From assembly GCA_964614215.1 (NCBI GenBank), contig CAZTKP010000070.1, forward strand, positions 1-13,204: a stretch of DNA of 13,204 nt. The letters run 5' to 3'. This document shows positions 6,091 through 11,267 of this stretch, piece by piece. The notes under the pieces are model-generated. The model was not told where the DNA came from, did not search any database, and was given only the letters and a program-made list of their open reading frames with translations. The stretch comes from CAZTKP01 sp964614215 (GTDB lineage: Bacteria; UBP6; UBA1177). The position numbers and the translations under genes are program-made. Within the stretch, counting starts at the first letter, position 1; each line of letters starts with the position of its first letter.

Positions 6091-7287
6091 TTAATCCTTA
6101 TTGTTTGCTATTGATGAATTTTCCGGATCTCCTATTCCATCACGTTCTTCAACCTGATCCCATAACTCCTGTGCTATTTCCATAGGAAGATGGCGATTAT
6201 TTGATATCCAGAAACACCCGACCATAGAAAGAGAAGTAAAATCAAAATTTCCAAGCTTATGATTTTCGGTTATTTGTAAATCTCGACTAATCTCTGCCAG
6301 ATCAGGTATTGAAAAAAACTCCAGAGAATCATTTCTCCAAATTGTCAAATTCGGGATATTTTCTACAAAAGGGATAGAGAACTCTTTAAGGCTGCTATTG
6401 TCTATTACAGAAATGCCTGAGGAATTTTCTGACATAGGAATTTCAAAACGCTCCAACATGTCATTATCCCTAATAGAAATACCTCCACCATCTTTTTCTT
6501 TTACCTTTAACTTAGGTAAAGAAAAGGTCTTTAATTTATCACAATTACTCACTACTCTTACAGAACCCGTTTCAAGATTAGGAAACTCAAAAAATTCAAG
6601 TTCACTAAGATCTCTTATACTTATGCCAGCTTCTACAAGAACAGGAAAGTCTAAAGTTTCAAGTTCACTGCTCTCACTGAGACCTATACTTCCGGCACTT
6701 TTAAGCTTTGTCATGGAAAGCGTCTTCATTTTGAAGTCTTTTACACGGAAACTTCCGCCAATTGTCTCCAGATTGGCAATTGAGAAACTTTTAAGCTTTG
6801 GATTTACACCTTCATAGTCATAATTCTGAAAATCACCGCCTATAACTTTGAGTTTATCAGCAGTGAAAGTTTCAAGACTGGCATTATCCCAGACGACAAA
6901 ATCCTCTCTCACCTCTTCAAGACTTTCCATTGTGAATGACACAAGCTTGTTATTTCTCCAAACAAGAAAATGCCCGCCGATAAATTCAAGATTGGGAAAA
7001 GAAATTTTTGTAAGTTCAGGATTTTCCCAGAAAATAAAATGACCTCTCACCTCCTGAAGATCAGGAAGAACTATTTCTGTCAATTCTGTGTTGTCAAAAA
7101 ACACAGCCCCCATGATTATGTTGCAGTCTTCAAGTTCCTCTAACTGTTCAACTGTATCAATCTCAATATCCCCTGAACAGATTTTCGGCTTTTCTTCAAG
7201 AATGTCATCATCATTTTGCAGATCATCTCCCGGATCACAACTGATAAAAAGAAATATAGACAATACTAAAACAAAAACTTTAAACAT
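6091..7287 (-). CDS. Receptor-L-domain-like repeat lipoprotein (copy B)
   Basis: A 398-residue paralogue of copy A and first gene of the pair. I place the start at ATG 7287, giving a short hydrophobic signal peptide ending FISC (lipidated C17, then Asp-Pro-Gly-Asp-Asp). An in-frame TTG at 7305 would add six residues and would use a GAGG about ten bases upstream, so it remains possible. After the acidic linker come the Cys-Ser-Gly-Asp start of the L-domain repeats and about 13 units of ~23 residues with the NxxLxxhxhPxLxxhxG pattern. The C-terminus resembles copy A (QELWDQVEERDGIG, ending in ANNKD). From residue ~147 onward the repeats diverge strongly from copy A although the architecture is kept. 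It is probably an outer-surface or periplasmic binding protein; no enzyme motif is seen. Confidence 0.8.
   Translation of the reverse strand: MFKVFVLVLSIFLFISCDPGDDLQNDDDILEEKPKICSGDIEIDTVEQLEELEDCNIIMGAVFFDNTELTEIVLPDLQEVRGHFIFWENPELTKISFPNLEFIGGHFLVWRNNKLVSFTMESLEEVREDFVVWDNASLETFTADKLKVIGGDFQNYDYEGVNPKLKSFSIANLETIGGSFRVKDFKMKTLSMTKLKSAGSIGLSESSELETLDFPVLVEAGISIRDLSELEFFEFPNLETGSVRVVSNCDKLKTFSLPKLKVKEKDGGGISIRDNDMLERFEIPMSENSSGISVIDNSSLKEFSIPFVENIPNLTIWRNDSLEFFSIPDLAEISRDLQITENHKLGNFDFTSLSMVGCFWISNNRHLPMEIAQELWDQVEERDGIGDPENSSIANNKD
6847..7242. repeat. 396-nt identical block, copy B
   Basis: This is the second copy of the block at 5640-6035, in the same orientation. It encodes residues 16-146 of lipoprotein B (numbered from ATG 7287), from the lipobox Ser to the fifth or so repeat. 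Perfect identity of silent sites next to strongly diverged flanks indicates recent gene conversion or unequal recombination rather than selection on protein alone. Confidence 0.97.
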
Positions 7288-7310
7288 TCTAAACACCCAC
7301 AACAATACAT
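7266..7310 (-). other. 14-codon leader-like ORF overlapping the start of lipoprotein B
   Basis: An ATG at 7310 follows directly on GAGGAAAAG, the best ribosome site in this leader. It opens a 14-codon frame (MYCCGCLECLKFLF, stop TAG at 7268-7266) that overlaps the start of lipoprotein B in another frame. It could be a translated leader that couples to the lipoprotein, or the ribosome site may really serve the TTG at 7305. It is short enough to be chance. Confidence 0.25.
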
Positions 7311-7333
7311 CTTTTCCTCATCATACTTATTTT

Positions 7334-7379
7334 AGTATACATTAACGCCAGGTTTTACGAAAAAATATTTGATTGTCAA
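7334..7379 (-). promoter_or_regulatory. Candidate promoter region of the L-domain lipoprotein pair
   Basis: On the minus strand TTGACA (7374-7379) is followed after 16 bases by TAAAAC (7352-7357). A better -10-like TATACT lies at 7334-7339 but lacks a good -35 at the right distance. One of these combinations probably drives the two lipoprotein genes; which one cannot be decided from sequence. Confidence 0.35.
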
Positions 7380-7406
7380 TTCCTGATGCAGTGCAGAGTC
7401 AATAGC

Positions 7407-7436
7407 AAAAACGGATGAATAATTACCACTTATTCA
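7407..7436 (-). terminator. Weak intrinsic terminator candidate after the nitroreductase gene
   Basis: A 7-bp stem (TGAATAA, 7416-7422, with TTATTCA, 7430-7436) with a 7-base loop spans the nitroreductase stop codon. On the minus strand it is followed by a T5 run (7407-7411) after a short gap. The stem is all weak pairs except one, so termination may be partial and the lipoprotein pair could receive some read-through. Confidence 0.3.
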
Positions 7437-8025
7437 GATGGATCTGCTCTTCATTATACTTATTTTTGGGAGTTTCACTTCCGTCAGGGATTCCGATCGG
7501 GATAAATGCGAGCGGAACAATGTTTTTAGGAAGTTTCAGAATATCTCTAACTGGTTTAATTCTGTCCTCGTTGGGATAAACTGCCGTCCAGACTGCTCCG
7601 AGCTTGAAATATTCAACAGTGAGAAGCAGATTTTCAATTGCCGCACTGCAGTCCATGATCCAGTAATCAGAATCCTTTCCGCCGTTCTGTCTGTTTAGAT
7701 CACCGGCAACAACAACTCCGTACTGAGCATCCTTACCCATTTTTGCATAAGGAAGTTTATCTGAAAGTTCGTCAAGAATTTTTCTATCTTCGATCACGAT
7801 GAATTCCCAGGGTCTTGTGTCCCTTGCAGTCGGCGCGGCCATTGCTGCACGAACAGCCATATCAACTTGAATTTTCTCGACTTTCCCAGGTTTAAACTTT
7901 CTCACGCTCTTTCTTGCAAAGATCGTCTGCAAAGCTGTGTCTCCACACTGGGTCTGCTGACTTTCACATGATCTTTCAGCTTCCTCGATCTTTTTGTTCA
8001 GTTCTTTTTTGTCATTTTCATGCAT
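7423..8025 (-). CDS. Nitroreductase-family flavoprotein (FMN-dependent oxidoreductase)
   Basis: With the start at ATG 8025 (GGAG six bases upstream, 8-base overlap with the preceding gene's stop) the protein has 200 residues. The nitroreductase fold is clear: FARKSVRKF (36-44) for FMN phosphate binding, AAPTARDTRPWEFIVI near 65-80, MDCSAAIENLLLTVEYFKLGAVWTAVYP near 123-150, and an NKYNEEQIHLNKW terminus. Such enzymes use bound FMN to transfer electrons from NAD(P)H to nitroaromatics, quinones or flavins; the physiological substrate is not predictable. A Lys/Glu-rich extension of ~33 residues with C20 and C27 precedes the core and is unusual. An alternative ATG at 8106 with a perfect AGGAGG eight bases upstream would add 27 residues including a hydrophobic helix, making a membrane-anchored form. 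It is cotranscribed with the FMN-binding membrane protein. Confidence 0.85.
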   Translation of the reverse strand: MHENDKKELNKKIEEAERSCESQQTQCGDTALQTIFARKSVRKFKPGKVEKIQVDMAVRAAMAAPTARDTRPWEFIVIEDRKILDELSDKLPYAKMGKDAQYGVVVAGDLNRQNGGKDSDYWIMDCSAAIENLLLTVEYFKLGAVWTAVYPNEDRIKPVRDILKLPKNIVPLAFIPIGIPDGSETPKNKYNEEQIHLNKW

Positions 8026-9259
8026 TTTTCTCTCCGTTCTCTGATCCACAGCCATTATCACAATCACAACCGCAAGGATCAGGCTTAACACTTTTGCTGA
8101 CCGCATTCTTTTTTCCTCCTATCGTCATTTCAACTCTTCTAATTGAATCTATTAACTCCCCAGTCGGACAAAAGTATCTGCACCACGGTTTTGAAATAAA
8201 AACCGATGCAAACAGTGTCAGTCCAGCTATTATTAATGTTATCATTCCCGCAGCTTTGAACTGAAAGGCTGAAAAAGGTTCAAAAGGAGAAAAATCCTCC
8301 ACCGTTCCAAGTATCATCAGTCCGAGAAGTACATAAAGATAGACAGGTTTTAATTTAAGCAGAATATCTGAAACCTTTTTGGGAACGCAGAACTTTTTCA
8401 CCGGGATCTTACAGAAAAGTTCCTGAAGCGCTCCCATCGGACAAAGTGCAGTACAGTAAAAATTTTTCCCCGCAAAGAATGGAACGAGGATCGCGGCCCC
8501 GGTTATCAGCAGACTGTCCCACATTTCCGAGGAAACTCCGTTATGAAGCCATCCGCTGAAAAGAGCCAGAGACAGTGATTTTCCACCGAGAAATCCCATA
8601 AAGATAACTGAAAAAACAAGCATCGCAGTTCTGAACTTCCTGAACTTTGCAGGAAAAAAACATGAAAGAAGTGCAAAGATGAGAACTGCAAGAACGCCAA
8701 TTCTTACAAAAGGTATCTCCATTTCTTTTTTAACTTCAGACTTTTTCCCTGTGTAAGTGGAAAGATTTGATCTAACCATTGAGATGACAGCTCTAGTAGA
8801 CATTGTCGCTCCGGTTATCGTGTCCACATCCTTATTTAACGCTTCCTTAGCTGTATGACCCTTCCAACTGTCAAAAAATCCTTTGTTGGTGAGCATTTCA
8901 ATGAAGCTTCCCGTCTCGTTGTGGTGAACCGGTCTGACTCCGAGAACTTTATCATTAAGATCAAGTATAACAGCTATCCGGATCTTTCCACCGTAACCTC
9001 CCGGGTTATCCTCTCCCGGAAGAACGGAAACCGCTTTCGCTTCAGGCTCACCCGACTGTCCGAAAACAGCAAAAACACAACTGTCATCATCTTTTTCAAC
9101 CTTTGTTACATCTCCGATAACCGGCTTAATATCTTCCACTGAAAGAGTACAGACCTGTGCTTCATCTTCAGACCCGAAATGACCAAACCGGATAAAGACA
9201 GCGGCAAATATCAGAGTGATGACTACCAGTGACGGAATTCTTGCTAAGATCTTGTTCAT
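8018..9259 (-). CDS. Flavinylated FMN-binding / polyferredoxin-like membrane protein (NosR/NapH-like)
   Basis: The protein has 413 residues from ATG 9259. An upstream in-frame extension to 9355 only translates the intergenic hairpins, so I exclude it. A first membrane helix (~9-25) is followed by an extracytoplasmic FMN-binding domain (~35-170) with the flavin-transferase target motif DTITGAT (146-152); T152 is the expected site of covalent FMN added by ApbE. About five further helices follow (~184-201, 211-228, 247-262, 306-320, 335-355). Two CxxxCP motifs (C269/C273 and C360/C364) are arranged as in the membrane part of NosR and NapH-type proteins. The classical CxxCxxCxxxCP ferredoxin motifs are missing. 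The C-terminus is Cys-rich (CGCDCDNGCG, 396-405) and may bind metal. Likely role: electron transfer across the inner membrane to an extracytosolic flavin. The ribosome site (GGAG, two-base spacing) is tight. The downstream nitroreductase overlaps its end. Confidence 0.83.
   Translation of the reverse strand: MNKILARIPSLVVITLIFAAVFIRFGHFGSEDEAQVCTLSVEDIKPVIGDVTKVEKDDDSCVFAVFGQSGEPEAKAVSVLPGEDNPGGYGGKIRIAVILDLNDKVLGVRPVHHNETGSFIEMLTNKGFFDSWKGHTAKEALNKDVDTITGATMSTRAVISMVRSNLSTYTGKKSEVKKEMEIPFVRIGVLAVLIFALLSCFFPAKFRKFRTAMLVFSVIFMGFLGGKSLSLALFSGWLHNGVSSEMWDSLLITGAAILVPFFAGKNFYCTALCPMGALQELFCKIPVKKFCVPKKVSDILLKLKPVYLYVLLGLMILGTVEDFSPFEPFSAFQFKAAGMITLIIAGLTLFASVFISKPWCRYFCPTGELIDSIRRVEMTIGGKKNAVSKSVKPDPCGCDCDNGCGSENGEKNA
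8104..8120 (-). promoter_or_regulatory. Strong Shine-Dalgarno and alternative start for the nitroreductase
   Basis: On the minus strand a perfect AGGAGG (8115-8120) stands eight bases before an ATG (8104-8106) in frame with the nitroreductase. The 27 added residues would be Met-Arg-Ser-Ala-Lys, about 15 hydrophobic residues and an Arg/Lys-containing turn, resembling a signal anchor. This lies within the last ~30 codons of the upstream gene, where the other frame encodes a Cys-rich tail. The site may be fortuitous, because the same bases encode Gly-Gly-Lys-Lys upstream. Confidence 0.4.
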
Positions 9260-9290
9260 TTCTCCCCGCAAATCCAGAAATTCATGGTAG

Positions 9291-9367
9291 GGGTTGACCA
9301 GTGTGTCAACCCAGGTAAGGGCGAAAAATTTTTCGCCCCTACAACGGGCGGACACATCGGTCCGCCC
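9291..9367. repeat. Three consecutive perfect hairpins, intergenic repeat element
   Basis: Three inverted repeats are packed in 77 bases. First, GGGTTGAC (9291-9298) with GTCAACCC (9305-9312), 6-base loop. Second, GGGCGAAAAA (9319-9328) with TTTTTCGCCC (9329-9338), no loop. Third, GGGCGGAC (9346-9353) with GTCCGCCC (9360-9367), 6-base loop. The second and third end in CCCCTAC, and the first has the mirror form GTAGGGG at its left edge. This is the style of short dispersed palindromic elements (REP/MITE-like). It lies between the ftcD stop and the membrane flavoprotein start, where it could slow RNA decay or end transcription in part. There is no adjacent T-run for a classic terminator. Confidence 0.85.
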
Positions 9368-9380
9368 CTACGATTTATAT

Positions 9381-11069
9381 TTAAGAGATCTTTTCGTCAA
9401 CGACTTTGAGGATCTTCTCTGCTTCTACATCGAGTTTTTCAAGGACAGCGTTCATTTTTTCAACAGTTTCCGTATAGAAAGGGTCGCTCTTTTCAAAGTT
9501 CATGAGATTGATCTTGACGTTAAGTGCTGCGCCTTTTACTCCTGACTGAACAAGGAGAGCACCGACACCGGCATCACTTACAGCATTTGAATTTCCATTC
9601 ACAGCAACAACTTCAAGTGCAGGAAGAAGCTCGTAGGTCTTTTCAAGAACTCTAAGCGGAATTGAAATAGCATACTGATTAGCTTCGTAAACTTTCTTTT
9701 CAGCAGTCTCAATCGCGATCTTGTCATCACCTTTTTTAGCCTTGTTAAGTGCCTTTGAAGCATCCATCATTATGTTAAAAGCGTTCGTATCTTCATCAAT
9801 AAGATCAAGGAGTTCTGCTTTTGCAACCTGCATTTTCCTTGCGGTCTCGTTCATCTGGTCGTTAAACTTCTTGTAGCCTTTTTTGCCGTATGTGAGGTTT
9901 GCGACCATAGCTCCAAGTGAAGCTGCGAGTGATCCGCAAAGAGCTGCAACTGAACCGCCGCCCGGAGCAGGAGCATCACTTGCAAGAAGATCTGCAAACT
10001 CACTTACTTTAAGATCAACAAGGCCCTTTTCTTCCTTCACCATATACTCAATTATCTTTTCTTCAGGCTTAAACTCTGCGACATCACTAAGGCCAAGTGA
10101 CTGGGCGGCGATCTTTATGATCTCTTCTTCACTCTGTCCTGCGCAACTTCCGGCTTTTTCAAGATAGTGGATACCTGATTCAAGAAGAGCTTTTTTAGGA
10201 ACAACACCGACGATCTCACTTCCTGTAATTCTCAGGCCTCTTTCTGTTGCAATTTCACTTGCCGCATCAAAAACATGGTGCATATTTGTGACATTGTAAT
10301 TGGTCAGATTTATTGAGATCTGCGCTCTTTTATAGTCATCAACATACCAGCCGATAGCCTTACAGTTCTTAAAAAGACCGGGCATCATAACCTTCTTGCC
10401 TTTTTCGTCTTTCACTATATTTCCCTTGTCGTCTCTTTTAGGGTAACCCTGCTCACGAAGCCTGTAGGCAATGTAGTTGGCTTTTTTATGATTAGTTGTA
10501 TTGAGATCAAGGTTGTAGGCAATGAGAAATTCTCTTGCTGAAACTGCTGTGGCACCCTTTGTCGGTCTGAACTCTGCCGGACCTGCATCCGGTTTCCAGT
10601 TTGGATCTTTAAGCTTTGCTTCAAGACCTTCATACTCACCTGACCTTACCTTTGCAAGGTTCTTTCTTTCCGGACTTGTTGCGGCATATTCATAAAAGTA
10701 AACCGGGAAATCGAGTTCTTCACCGAGTCTTTTTCCGAGATCTCTCGCTATCTCGACACATTCATCCATTGTCACATCACTAACTGGAATTATGGGGCAT
10801 ACATCGCACGCACCGAATCTGGGGTGAGCACCTTTGTGCTTGCTCATATCAATAAGATCATGCGCTTTTTTCACAGCATTGAAAGCCGCCTGCTTAACAG
10901 GTTCCGGTGCACCGACCATTGTTACAACAGTTCTATTCGTATCGTAACCCGGATCAACGTCAAGAAGTTTAACTCCTTTCACCTTCTTGATCTCATCGAC
11001 GATCTTATCAATGACCGTGAGGTCTCTGCCTTCTGAGAAATTAGGAACACATTCAATAATTTTAGCCAT
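9381..11069 (-). CDS. ftcD: Bifunctional glutamate formimidoyltransferase / formimidoyl-THF cyclodeaminase
   Basis: The protein has 562 residues from ATG 11069, chosen because AGGAG lies six bases upstream and the family N-terminus AKIIECVPNFSEGRD begins there; an earlier ATG at 11135 only adds leader sequence. Residues ~3-330 are the two-lobed formimidoyltransferase, with KGAHPRFGACDVCP containing H82, the position of the catalytic His of the pig enzyme. After a linker, residues ~365-550 form the all-helical cyclodeaminase (APAPGGGSVAALCGSLAASL motif, then DEDTNAF). The enzyme moves the formimino group from formimidoylglutamate, the end product of histidine breakdown, to tetrahydrofolate, then releases ammonia to give 5,10-methenyl-THF. 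Length matches the fused animal/bacterial form (~540). No hutH, hutU or hutI gene is in the window. It has its own promoter, divergent from the MopE-like lipoprotein. Confidence 0.95.
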   Translation of the reverse strand: MAKIIECVPNFSEGRDLTVIDKIVDEIKKVKGVKLLDVDPGYDTNRTVVTMVGAPEPVKQAAFNAVKKAHDLIDMSKHKGAHPRFGACDVCPIIPVSDVTMDECVEIARDLGKRLGEELDFPVYFYEYAATSPERKNLAKVRSGEYEGLEAKLKDPNWKPDAGPAEFRPTKGATAVSAREFLIAYNLDLNTTNHKKANYIAYRLREQGYPKRDDKGNIVKDEKGKKVMMPGLFKNCKAIGWYVDDYKRAQISINLTNYNVTNMHHVFDAASEIATERGLRITGSEIVGVVPKKALLESGIHYLEKAGSCAGQSEEEIIKIAAQSLGLSDVAEFKPEEKIIEYMVKEEKGLVDLKVSEFADLLASDAPAPGGGSVAALCGSLAASLGAMVANLTYGKKGYKKFNDQMNETARKMQVAKAELLDLIDEDTNAFNIMMDASKALNKAKKGDDKIAIETAEKKVYEANQYAISIPLRVLEKTYELLPALEVVAVNGNSNAVSDAGVGALLVQSGVKGAALNVKINLMNFEKSDPFYTETVEKMNAVLEKLDVEAEKILKVVDEKIS

Positions 11070-11122
11070 TTTGTTCTCCTTAGGATCTATAAAAAATGTT
11101 AACTGAACCAATTCCACGAAAG

Positions 11123-11149
11123 AGTATAAATTCATTTATTTTGTGTCAA
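11123..11149 (-). promoter_or_regulatory. Candidate promoter of ftcD
   Basis: On the minus strand TTGACA (11144-11149), a short 15-base spacer and TATACT (11123-11128) lie ~54 bases before the ftcD ATG. The boxes are good and the spacing is slightly short. It is divergent from the promoter at 11197-11224, leaving about 47 bases between the two -35 boxes for shared control; I see no clear palindromic operator there. Confidence 0.5.
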
Positions 11150-11196
11150 GAAAACAAATAGAGATCACATCTGCCTGATATTTATTTCATTTTCGA

Positions 11197-11224
11197 TTGA
11201 TATTTAACCTGCCTTTTGTATAAT
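11197..11224 (+). promoter_or_regulatory. Sigma-70-like promoter of the MopE-like lipoprotein gene
   Basis: TTGATA (11197-11202), a 16-base spacer and consensus TATAAT (11219-11224) precede the ATG at 11268 by 43 bases. The leader contains GGAGGA (11258-11263) four bases before the start. Both signals are strong, suggesting good constitutive expression. Confidence 0.65.
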
Positions 11225-11267
11225 CCTTAATCAGTGTTGTGTTTAGAGTTACATTCCGGAGGAAAAA

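Noticed and set aside
6530..6560. Inverted repeat TTTACCT ... AGGTAAA inside lipoprotein B
   Set aside because: It lies in coding sequence for a Leu-Pro-Lys-Leu-Lys segment with no regulatory context; chance is likely.
4900..7310. CRISPR-like or tandem DNA repeat array in the lipoprotein region
   Set aside because: The repetition is at protein level (23-residue units) plus one long duplicated block. There are no short identical repeats with unique spacers.
9260..9355. In-frame N-terminal extension of 32 codons for the membrane flavoprotein
   Set aside because: It is a translation of the hairpin repeat. The signal-anchor helix and family start fit ATG 9259, which has GGAG directly before it.
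9883..10167. 94-codon plus-strand ORF within ftcD
   Set aside because: It is opposite the Ala/Gly-rich cyclodeaminase motif, with no ribosome site and shadow-type composition.
11070..11135. Longer ftcD reading frame starting at 11135
   Set aside because: It runs through the promoter region and adds residues absent from the family. AGGAG plus ATG at 11069 matches the known N-terminus.
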